Assembly (NCBI RefSeq): GCF_900100765.1
Contig: NZ_FNFO01000002.1
Coordinates: 620,001-684,000, forward strand
Length of the DNA stretch: 64,000 nt
Source of the DNA: Catalinimonas alkaloidigena
GTDB taxonomy: Bacteria; Bacteroidota; Bacteroidia; Cytophagales; Flexibacteraceae
Reading direction: 5' to 3'
Part shown: in pieces, positions 56,375 to 64,000 of the stretch
Position numbering within the stretch: position 1 is the first letter of the stretch
Layout: each line of letters starts with the position of its first letter
Made by a program: the position numbers and the translations under genes
The notes under the pieces: model-generated
What the model was told of the DNA's origin: nothing
Database searches by the model: none
The model's input: the letters and a program-made list of their open reading frames with translations, nothing else

Positions 56375-57763
56375 TTAGTACGCGTTTTCTTCTCCTTTGA
56401 TGATGTTCAGAACAGTTTTGAGGATGATCTTCAGATCCAGCCCGAAGCTCCAGTTCTCGATGTAGGCTACATCGTATTCTACTCGCTTCTGCATCAGGTG
56501 CATCTGCTTAGTTTCGCCACGGTAGCCGTTCACTTGAGCAAAGCCTGTGATGCCCGGCGTAACGAAGTGACGCAATGTATACGTATCGATGGCTTTTGAA
56601 TAATGCTCCAACTGGTTGATCATGTTGGGGCGTGGGCCTACGACAGACATATCGCCTAGCAATACATTGAAGAACTGAGGTAGCTCATCGAGCGATGTTT
56701 TGCGCAGGAAGCGACCGACTTTCGTAATGCGAGGATCGTCTTTGGTCGCTTGCTGATGCGTGACGTTGTTGATGCGCATCGTACGGAACTTATAGCAGGC
56801 GAACAGTTGGTTCTTTTTACCCGGACGCATTTGCTTGAAGAAGATTGGACCTTCTGATTCCAGTTTGATGGCGATGGCGATGATCGGCAGAATGAACGGG
56901 AACAAGAAGAGAATGACGGCCAGCGAAAATGCGATGTCGAATGCCCGCTTCAACCACTGGTTCGTTGTTTCCATCAGTGGCTCTTTACGAACCGTCATGA
57001 CCGGAATGGAGTCCATGTGGTAGATGTTGACGTTCTTCTGCAAGAAGGCGCTGAAGTCAGGCACAATGCGGAAGTAGATGAAATTGTCGTCGGCAAACTT
57101 GGCGATGTCGTCAAGCAAATCGCGTTCGGTAATCGGCAACGCGAAGTAGATTTCGTCTACCTGTTCGCGCAGGCAATACGCTTTGATGTCTTCCAGGCGC
57201 CCACGGATCAGATCCTGGTGAGGCGTTTCTTCCGGCTTATCGGTGAAGAAACCCATGAAGCGGTAGCCTAGCTCTTTGTTGGTGATGAACATGTCATGCA
57301 ACGAGTGAGCCGAGCGGCCGGTCCCAATCACTACGGCCTTGCGGTTGGCAGTAGTCGACAGTTTGTACCGTTTGTACGCTGAAATGAGCATGAAACGTGC
57401 AGCTACTACTGCCAGTGCCGATGCGCCATATGCCATGACCAGAAATTCGCGAGAGAAATAGTGGGCTTTAAAGCCTACGATATAAACCGCGATGATGAAC
57501 CCATGTAACAAGAAAGCATAGACCAAGTTGCTAAGCATCTTGCGGGTATTGGTGATTTCCTTAACGTGGTAAATGTCATTGAAAAGCGCGGAAACTATCC
57601 AAGCTAAGTTAAAAATGACAAACAGAGAATAGTAATGTGTGAAGCTGATCTCTGGCCCGAATTTAAGAAAGTAAGCGACACGGAAACCCAAGCTTAGTAG
57701 TAGCAACTCCACAACAAGTAAAACCGCTTTGAGCAGCTTCGTGTGAGTACTGACTTTTTCCAT
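56375..57763 (-). CDS. Undecaprenyl-phosphate sugar phosphotransferase (WcaJ-like)
   Basis: 462 residues from ATG 57761-57763. Four N-terminal membrane helices (about residues 10-120), a CoA-binding-like Rossmann domain (KAVVIGTGRSAHSLHDMF), then a fifth hydrophobic segment (FDIAFSLAVILFLFPFILPIIAIAIKLES) and the catalytic bacterial sugar transferase domain: GPIFFKQMRPGKKNQLFACYKFRTM, TKVGRFLRKTSLDELPQFFNVLLGDMSVVGPRP and PGITGFAQVNGYRG. It starts exopolysaccharide repeat synthesis by linking a sugar phosphate to the lipid carrier. No other polysaccharide gene is in the window. Confidence 0.93.
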   Translation of the reverse strand: MEKVSTHTKLLKAVLLVVELLLLSLGFRVAYFLKFGPEISFTHYYSLFVIFNLAWIVSALFNDIYHVKEITNTRKMLSNLVYAFLLHGFIIAVYIVGFKAHYFSREFLVMAYGASALAVVAARFMLISAYKRYKLSTTANRKAVVIGTGRSAHSLHDMFITNKELGYRFMGFFTDKPEETPHQDLIRGRLEDIKAYCLREQVDEIYFALPITERDLLDDIAKFADDNFIYFRIVPDFSAFLQKNVNIYHMDSIPVMTVRKEPLMETTNQWLKRAFDIAFSLAVILFLFPFILPIIAIAIKLESEGPIFFKQMRPGKKNQLFACYKFRTMRINNVTHQQATKDDPRITKVGRFLRKTSLDELPQFFNVLLGDMSVVGPRPNMINQLEHYSKAIDTYTLRHFVTPGITGFAQVNGYRGETKQMHLMQKRVEYDVAYIENWSFGLDLKIILKTVLNIIKGEENAY

Positions 57764-58602
57764 AGTCCTAGATAATGTAAATGTCCCCAATATTTTAAAA
57801 AATAAAATAAGAATAGTTAAATAAACGAAGCGAAAAACCTCTTCGAAATCGGTGAATGTCGGTTGCGAAAGTTCGATTGTCCGCTATAGTAATCCGGAGT
57901 GGTGGCCGGATGAGCAGAAGTAGGTAAAGCGAGTTAACTATGGAAGCTATTTCTGATCATCTCACTTGTACCTGCTTTGCGTCGTACGTCGTTGAATCTA
58001 TCGGTTTCAAATGCAGCATCGCCTTTTGGTAGCCCTGCCGTTTGGAGGGGCAATGTTAGGTAATGATGACTGATTTTGTAAGGCAAATATTGATTTGATT
58101 CAATTTTCTTATCGATTATTACAAAAGTAAGCTAATTGGCTTTCAAATCAAATTATTTTCGAATTCCCCCAGCGAACGAACGGTAGATTGCCAGTTTTAC
58201 TCGTTAAATGCAAAATATTGGCAGGATAAATATATTTTCTGTTCGTTCTTGCCTGTCGTTACTATATACGGCTGATGTAATATTTAGTAACCGCCGATAA
58301 CTTGTTTGGTATACGCGGGAGGCAGAAAGAGGTTATGAAAATAGCGCGATTAATTTATGCATCCGGCGATAAGTCCTGAACGTAGTGGAGCTTGTAGAAG
58401 GACTGCCGTGGCAGGGGTGCCTAAATCGATACGAAAAAAGGGATTTTTTGCTGTCGATGCAAGATACTCACCAGAATTTTACAAGAAATTAATATAACCC
58501 GCCCTTGAAAATACCAAGCTCGGCACTTTATCCGGAGCCTACAGGGAAGTAAGCTTAAAAGATAATGTGCCGAACCGGGCAAGCGAATTAGGTACTGGTA
58601 TG
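57764..58602. other. 840-base non-coding region
   Basis: No gene is supported. It separates the starting point of the leftward sugar transferase gene from the end of the large kinase gene. Features: ATCCGG-N8-CCGGAT at 57892-57911, and a 13-base inverted repeat TCGGCACTTTATC (58520-58532) / GATAATGTGCCGA (58561-58573; one mismatch) downstream of the kinase, which could be its 3' hairpin. The AT-rich middle probably holds the sugar transferase promoter. An open frame across 58421-58834 overlaps the kinase end and is not credible. Confidence 0.5.
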
Positions 58603-61600
58603 CTAAGCAGCCGTTTGGTCTAGCTGAGCCAGATAGGTCTGCACCCCCTGCATAAGTTCTTGTGTGATCTTCTGAAACTGGTCTATCGCTTTGGATTCGT
58701 GGGGTGGGGTGCCCCATTGCTGTGACAAAACAGTGAGCTTGTGCTCGTACTGGTGAAGCGTAAGTTTCGTCAAAGTAGCGCGTAGCGCATGGTATTGCTC
58801 CAGAGCGTGTTGGTAATCGCCTTGCTGGATGCACAAGGCAATGGCGGTGCCCAAAACGTTAAGGTTCTGTTGGCACTCTTCCAAAAGTTGGCGGTACTGG
58901 GCTGCATCCTGATGAGCGGCAGGCAAAGCATTCCAGTCTACCGACTCCGGCTGGAGTGTGGCCACAAATTCCCGATGACGATGGATATAAAACCCAATCT
59001 TGTGGCTGAGTTCTTTAGGCTGAAAAGGCTTGGTTACGTAGTCATTCATGCCTGCCGTTACGATCTCCTGATCGATTCCTGCCATGGCCGAGGCAGTCAG
59101 GGCAATGATAGGCACGTGGGCTTTGCGCGGATCGCCTAACTCGCGTATGTGCTGTGCAGCCTGGTACCCATCCATTTCGGGCATCTGCAGGTCCATCAAA
59201 ACCAGGTCGTAATGCCGCTCATCCATCTTTTGTAGCGCTTCGACACCGTTGTTGGCGATGTCGATCTCAAGGTTCCAGCGTGTCAAAAACTTGAGGGCCA
59301 CTTTCTGGTTAATCAGATTGTCTTCCGCTAATAGAATGGAGCTTCCTTCCGGAATGGGCCATTCGGCAGCGGAGTCGGTCGCTTGGGCAGCGGCTACCGT
59401 GCTGGCTGTAGGCAAGCAGAGCGTGAACGTAAACGTAGCGCCCTGGCCGGGAACGCTGTGGACGGATATTTCGCCTTCCTGCATCTCGACCAGCCGCTTG
59501 GTGATGTGGAGGCCGAGCCCAGTCCCTCCAAAATGGCGTGTTGTTTCGCTACTTTCCTGCACGAAGGGCTCGAAAATAGCGGCTTGTTTCTCGGGCGAAA
59601 TGCCAATGCCCGTATCTTGAATCTGAAACAGCAGCTCGCGGTACTCGCTGTTGCCCTCTTTCTCCGAAACGGTAATTTTTACAAAGCCTTTGGCCGTAAA
59701 CTTGATGGCGTTGCTCAACAAGTTGTTCAAGATCTGGCCAATGCGTGCCGGATCGCCCTTTAGGTGATATGGCACATTCGGAGCGATGTCCATCTGCAGG
59801 CTCAGTCCCTTCTCGGCGGCTTTGGGCTGGAACATGCGGTGGGTGTCCGACAGAAGGGCCGCCATGTCGAAAGGAATGGATTCGAGTTCGATCTTGTTGG
59901 CTTCTATTTTAGACAGATCCAGAATGTCGTCGATCAGGTGCAGCAGTGTATTTGCTGAAAAATTCAGCGTCTTCAGGTTGTCGAGTTGGTCATCGCGTGC
60001 ATCTTCCATCAGAATGCGGGTCATGCCGATAACTGCATTCATCGGTGTCCGAATCTCGTGGCTCATGTTCGCCAGGAACATGGCTTTCGCCTGTGATGCG
60101 GATTCGGCCGACTCTTTCGCCACCAGCAGTTCTTCTCCGTATTGGCGACTTTCCAACGCATTGTTTACCCATTGGCCCACCAACTGAATAAAGTCTTTGT
60201 CTTCTTGCGTGAACTTGGTGGGGCGATTCGAGAAGAAGTTCAGGGTACCGTAGGGCTCATCCTGCACCCATAGGGGTACGGCGATATAGGATTCGAAGCC
60301 GAAAATTTCGTAACAGAGCGCATCGCGGTACGCAGAGCTCCGCATCTCTTCTATGGCCAGCACCCGGTTCTGCTTGAATGTAAAATTGCAATACGTATTG
60401 GCCAGCTCGAACTGCTGACCCCGGTAAAGGGAATGAGGATGATACGAAAACACGTCCTCTACGATGTAGGTCGCCCCTTCGATGCGTCCGACCATTCCGG
60501 CATCCATGTTCAATGCCTGATTGGCAAACTTCAACAGGTGCGTCATCTTTTCGCCGGAACTGAGACCGGATTGGTAAGCAATGCGGTACACTTCTTCCAT
60601 ACGGACGCGCTGCCGTTCCGCATTTTGTTCAGCGACTTTACGAGCGGTAATAATTTCAGTTAAGATCACAAGTCCACCGACTTCGCCCTGATCGTCATAC
60701 CACGGCCCCATTTCCCACCGAACCCATTCCTGTTTGCCCAGTAGGTTAATAAACGAGTCTTCTTCGCAGCTTTCGGTGATGCCTGTCAGGCAGCGTTGAT
60801 GAATTTCCCGCCAGTGGGGCGAAAAATTGGGAAACACGTCGTAGTGCGACTGTCCCGTGATGTCTTCTTCTAACAAATAGTCTTTGTACCAGCGCTGACT
60901 GGCGGCGACATACCGCATATCCCGGTCGAGCATGGCAATGGCAGCCGGAGCACCGCTGATGAAGGCCGTCATGGACAAAGAAGGCGAGTGGAGTAATTGC
61001 GAAGCAGACGACGCCAGTTCCTGCACAAAACCATATACTTTATGAGGAGTAGCGGGGAAAGCCATGACGCGGAAGCGTGCGTGCGGCTGCGTTGGCCAGG
61101 TAACCTCCGCATCGACGGTCTGCCCCGTTTGCAGGGCTTCGCTCAGGTGCTGTCTCCAGAGCGAAAATTCCGGCAAAGCCAGTTCCTGTTCCGACGCCTG
61201 TGACGACGAAGTGTCGACCACTGAAGTAAGGTGCGGAGTGGGGTGGGGCGTCAGCTGTTCCGTCAAAACATCATAACTGAAGTAACGTGTAGACGAAGAA
61301 GCCTGAGGGTTTGACTGGCAATGGCGCAAAAATTCCCGCTCGGCGACCTCGCGTGTAACCGAGACCAGACGCGTTGCGTCGTCCGGATGTACAGAAAGAT
61401 GGGTTTCCACCCACGTATACGCGCCACTGTGGTGACGCAACCGATAAGTAAACGACGTAGACGATTGTTGTACTATGCCCTGTTGCCAGTGGGCTTCTAC
61501 CCTCGATTGATCGTCCGGATGGACAAAATCGCCCAGTGTGCGACCTGTTAATTGGTCTGGAGTAAGGCCGAATACATGTAAAGCAGCAGGGGTTAATACT

Positions 61601-62367
61601 TCGAAACTTCCGTTGGCGCGGTGAAAAATGACCAGATCGTGCATCGCCTCGATCAACTGGCCGAACTGGTGCGTCGTGTGTTGGATTTGCGAGGAAATTT
61701 GCTGCGAGGTCTGCGAATAAACTTCCAAGTCGCGTTTCCTGTCAGCCATTTCCTGATTGAGGAGATAAAGTTGGTGCATCATGCCTTCCAACTCCCGGCT
61801 GTGCTTCCGTTGCAGCCATGCATAAACACCGACCGTCCCCAATCCCACGCAGGATGAACTTACCAACACTATTTTGCGGAGGAGCGAGGCCAGCGATGCA
61901 GGCAGGGTCGCTGCCGGAAAGAGGCTGTAGTGGGTCATTTCCATCGTAATGACTACCCCTATCACCAATGCAATGCTCGCCAGGCGAGCGGTCTTGTGGT
62001 GAGCGTCAAAGATGAGAAATGGCAGAAAAAGTCCGGATAACACACAGGCTTCGAAAATAACGTCTTCGCGAAGCACCGCACCTACGATACTCAGGTGGGC
62101 GATGGTGAGCACAAACATCAACGTGCGCGCCCGTAACGTACGTCCCTGAGACATGAGTAGCGGACAAAGGAAGGCATTCAGGAGGACTAACCCGCTGAGC
62201 CACAAGTGGTCGCCTTGACCAAACTGACTCCACAGGACAATAGCAAAGAGCACGTGCGCCATTAACAGCAGACTGGCAAAATTGGTGGTTTGCAGGTTGA
62301 TCTTCTCTTGATCGGTGGTATCCGGAGTGATTCCTAAGTGGATAAGCTTTGACAGCAAATGCTTCAT
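58603..62367 (-). CDS. Large membrane-bound hybrid sensor histidine kinase
   Basis: 1254 residues from ATG 62365-62367 (two earlier in-frame ATGs exist). N-terminal membrane domain of about six helices ([73 protein letters not shown]), then several PAS domains ([24 protein letters not shown]), a GAF-like domain, HisKA with His770 ([17 protein letters not shown]), HATPase ([25 protein letters not shown]) and a receiver with Asp1059 ([14 protein letters not shown]). The C-terminal helices resemble HPt but lack its His. The divergent gene at 62667 encodes an HPt. Confidence 0.9.
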   Translation of the reverse strand: MKHLLSKLIHLGITPDTTDQEKINLQTTNFASLLLMAHVLFAIVLWSQFGQGDHLWLSGLVLLNAFLCPLLMSQGRTLRARTLMFVLTIAHLSIVGAVLREDVIFEACVLSGLFLPFLIFDAHHKTARLASIALVIGVVITMEMTHYSLFPAATLPASLASLLRKIVLVSSSCVGLGTVGVYAWLQRKHSRELEGMMHQLYLLNQEMADRKRDLEVYSQTSQQISSQIQHTTHQFGQLIEAMHDLVIFHRANGSFEVLTPAALHVFGLTPDQLTGRTLGDFVHPDDQSRVEAHWQQGIVQQSSTSFTYRLRHHSGAYTWVETHLSVHPDDATRLVSVTREVAEREFLRHCQSNPQASSSTRYFSYDVLTEQLTPHPTPHLTSVVDTSSSQASEQELALPEFSLWRQHLSEALQTGQTVDAEVTWPTQPHARFRVMAFPATPHKVYGFVQELASSASQLLHSPSLSMTAFISGAPAAIAMLDRDMRYVAASQRWYKDYLLEEDITGQSHYDVFPNFSPHWREIHQRCLTGITESCEEDSFINLLGKQEWVRWEMGPWYDDQGEVGGLVILTEIITARKVAEQNAERQRVRMEEVYRIAYQSGLSSGEKMTHLLKFANQALNMDAGMVGRIEGATYIVEDVFSYHPHSLYRGQQFELANTYCNFTFKQNRVLAIEEMRSSAYRDALCYEIFGFESYIAVPLWVQDEPYGTLNFFSNRPTKFTQEDKDFIQLVGQWVNNALESRQYGEELLVAKESAESASQAKAMFLANMSHEIRTPMNAVIGMTRILMEDARDDQLDNLKTLNFSANTLLHLIDDILDLSKIEANKIELESIPFDMAALLSDTHRMFQPKAAEKGLSLQMDIAPNVPYHLKGDPARIGQILNNLLSNAIKFTAKGFVKITVSEKEGNSEYRELLFQIQDTGIGISPEKQAAIFEPFVQESSETTRHFGGTGLGLHITKRLVEMQEGEISVHSVPGQGATFTFTLCLPTASTVAAAQATDSAAEWPIPEGSSILLAEDNLINQKVALKFLTRWNLEIDIANNGVEALQKMDERHYDLVLMDLQMPEMDGYQAAQHIRELGDPRKAHVPIIALTASAMAGIDQEIVTAGMNDYVTKPFQPKELSHKIGFYIHRHREFVATLQPESVDWNALPAAHQDAAQYRQLLEECQQNLNVLGTAIALCIQQGDYQHALEQYHALRATLTKLTLHQYEHKLTVLSQQWGTPPHESKAIDQFQKITQELMQGVQTYLAQLDQTAA

Positions 62368-62666
62368 TTTTAAATACTTAGTAATCATCAAATTTAGCGC
62401 CCTGCCGTGTAGCATATTGAAAGGAATCAGGCCCCTTCACAGACATGTAACTTATGTTAAGAAATCTCCGCAGAGAAGCGAGTGGCTGAGTACGAGCGGC
62501 TTGCGCCGATGCAGATTGCCCCAATGATTGCCGGAAGTAAGGTGTGAAAGGGAATGGGACGTTTTCGAAAATGCAGAATGGACAAATTTGCTTGTGCGGG
62601 ATTTTCAAGCCAATTGCTGGCTCATCTCTTCTGCACCGCATTACATCACTTTTATCAATTGGGAGT

Positions 62667-63023
62667 ATGAAGTACGATAAAGCCGTTGACCTGACCTACC
62701 TGATCGAATTTAGCGACGACGATCACGAGTTTATTCGTGACATGATCGAAACTTTTCTGGAGAACACACCCGAGGATCTTCACCGGCTTAGGGTCGCACT
62801 TGTGCAGGACGACTGGCCCGCGGTGCGCGATGTCGCGCATAAAATCAAACCTTCGGTCACGTTCTTGGGGCTGCATGCCCTGAAGGAGGATATCGTGGTA
62901 CTGGAACGATTGGCCAAACAAGGGAAGCCGGCCGAAATGATACGCGCGCTGAGCCAGAAGCTCATGGCGGTATGCCAACGCGCTACGGAAGAGCTGCGCG
63001 TGGAGCTATTGGTTTATGTGTAA
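62667..63023 (+). CDS. HPt domain phosphotransfer protein
   Basis: 118 residues from ATG 62667-62669, preceded by GGGAG. A single HPt helical bundle with the phosphoacceptor His58 in RDVAHKIKPSVTFLGLHALKEDI; usual motif AHxLKG. It probably takes phosphate from the receiver of the divergent kinase at 58603, whose own C-terminal HPt-like part has lost its His, and hands it to a response regulator elsewhere. Confidence 0.9.
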   Translation: MKYDKAVDLTYLIEFSDDDHEFIRDMIETFLENTPEDLHRLRVALVQDDWPAVRDVAHKIKPSVTFLGLHALKEDIVVLERLAKQGKPAEMIRALSQKLMAVCQRATEELRVELLVYV

Positions 63024-63028
63024 GAGAT

Positions 63029-64000
63029 TTAAAGATTAATCCCGAACTTGTCGCCCAGCTGTTGTAAATCTTTTTCTACCGGGGGCAGAAGTTCGATGCC
63101 CTGTTCACTGCGGATGCGTTCAGACTCCCGTTCGGGGTCGCCCGGAATAAGAACACGCTGGGTTGGATCGGCCGTTTTTGCGCTACGGAACGTAACGATC
63201 CACTGGTCCATGTGCCGTTTGAACTCTTCGGCCGGTCGAAACGCATCGACGCGCATCGCCCCGAAAAAGTGGCCGATGCCCTGCCCGACCGGGTTGGCGG
63301 GAGGGGAGAGGAAACTCACAAAAGGTGGTACCCAAGGCCCGTAATTAGCGCCCGAAAGCACTGCCGAGAAAATATCAACTACAGCCCCGAGACAATACCC
63401 TTTGTGGCTGCCGTGTTCGCGGTCGCCGCCGAGCGGCAGCAGCGCCCCGCCTTTTGCTACGCCCTGCGGATCGGTGGTGCTGTGGCCTTCTTTGTCCTGA
63501 AGCCAGCCGACAGGCGCGGGCTCGCCTTTGCGTTGCAGAATCTCCAGCTTACCATTGGCGGCCGTGGTGGTGGCCATGTCGGCCACAAACGGCGGTTGCT
63601 CTCCCGCAGGAATGGCAACGGCAATGGGATTGGTGCCGAGCAGCCGTTCAATAGCAAACGTCGGTGCCACCAGCGGCGAAGCGTTGGTCATGGCCATCCC
63701 GATCATGTCGTGCTGGAGGGCCTGCATGGCGTGCCAGCCTGCAATACCAAAGTGATTCGAATGGCGTACAGATACCCAGCCGCTACCTACTTGGCGCGAC
63801 TTTTCGATGGCGAGTTGCATCGCTTTGGGGCCGACCACCAGTCCCAAACCTCCGTCTCCGTCGATAACGCCAGTGCTGGGCGTTTCGTGTACCACCTGGA
63901 TGTTAGGAGTGGCGTTGATGCGCCCCGCTTCCCACAAACGTACGTACCCCGACAGGCGCGCTACTCCGTGCGAATCGATGCCGCGTAAGTCGGCGGACAA
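63029..64000 (-). CDS. Malate/lactate dehydrogenase family (YlbC-type), 5' end outside window
   Basis: The C-terminal 323 residues are visible; the gene runs past the right edge, since the first codons read LSADLRGIDSHGVARLSGYV, which is normally preceded by about 40 residues. Motifs: catalytic His in DSHGVARL, VSVRHSNHFGIAGWHAMQA, GTNPIAVAIP, DMATTTAANGKLEI and GSHKGYCLGAVVDIFSAVLSGA. The family reduces 2-oxoacids with NAD(P)H (malate, sulfolactate, ureidoglycolate). Substrate not decidable here. Stops six bases after the HPt gene, convergent with it. Confidence 0.9.
   Translation of the reverse strand: MSADLRGIDSHGVARLSGYVRLWEAGRINATPNIQVVHETPSTGVIDGDGGLGLVVGPKAMQLAIEKSRQVGSGWVSVRHSNHFGIAGWHAMQALQHDMIGMAMTNASPLVAPTFAIERLLGTNPIAVAIPAGEQPPFVADMATTTAANGKLEILQRKGEPAPVGWLQDKEGHSTTDPQGVAKGGALLPLGGDREHGSHKGYCLGAVVDIFSAVLSGANYGPWVPPFVSFLSPPANPVGQGIGHFFGAMRVDAFRPAEEFKRHMDQWIVTFRSAKTADPTQRVLIPGDPERESERIRSEQGIELLPPVEKDLQQLGDKFGINL

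Noticed and set aside
58421-58834. Minus-strand open frame of 137 codons
   Set aside because: Mostly in the kinase's shadow and in AT-rich non-coding DNA; no features of a gene.

Overview
The window looks like a Bacteroidota chromosome segment, most likely of the Cytophagales type. The reasons are the gene families (GH3-type acyl-adenylate protein, carboxynorspermidine decarboxylase NspC, DUF885 peptidase, undecaprenyl-phosphate sugar transferase, hybrid kinases with separate HPt proteins), the weak Shine-Dalgarno sites and the phage families present. No ribosomal RNA or complete tRNA gene was seen.

Layout. 1-1.3 kb: chromosomal genes (a truncated lipoprotein, a YdeI-type protein). About 1.3-23 kb: a leftward-transcribed prophage. 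Read right to left it has an immunity switch with phased operators (22.7-23.5 kb), a small early operon with a replication-initiator-like gene that contains a candidate origin, an HNH nuclease, appendage genes, a fused protease-scaffold, the major capsid, both terminase subunits, the portal, connector-like proteins and a lysis cassette (lysozyme, holin-like protein, membrane coiled coil, u-spanin-like lipoprotein). I see no integrase, no tape measure and no recognisable tail genes. A two-block promoter-like element with fixed spacing precedes two of the phage transcription units, with weaker matches at two further sites.

23.1-27.7 kb: the region I find most interesting. Directly downstream of the repressor-type gene, on the plus strand, lies a compact cluster: four copies of an unrecognised ~135-residue family (shared WGD...EDFEIR and WAGxLY motifs), a winged-helix protein with a C-terminal membrane helix, and a second, frameshifted regulator. 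The position matches that of superinfection-exclusion genes such as lambda rexAB behind cI. A fifth copy (about 72% identical to the fourth) sits past a tRNA-Met 3'-half fragment that looks like an attachment site.

28-64 kb: ordinary chromosomal genes. These include a class A beta-lactamase-like protein, PgeF, two DinB-fold proteins, an alpha-L-fucosidase, a fused nucleotidyltransferase-GHMP kinase, a cytochrome c-XdhC-MocA operon, a LacI regulator, a DUF885 peptidase, a GT35 glucan phosphorylase homologue lacking the PLP lysine, HD and MOSC proteins, Pth and Dtd, a LexA-like S24 regulator, hydrolases and transporters, a GH3-family protein, a YggS-type PLP protein, two large hybrid sensor kinases with an HPt protein, NspC, a WcaJ-like sugar transferase and a truncated malate/lactate dehydrogenase-family gene.

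All family assignments are by eye from motifs; nothing was searched against a database.
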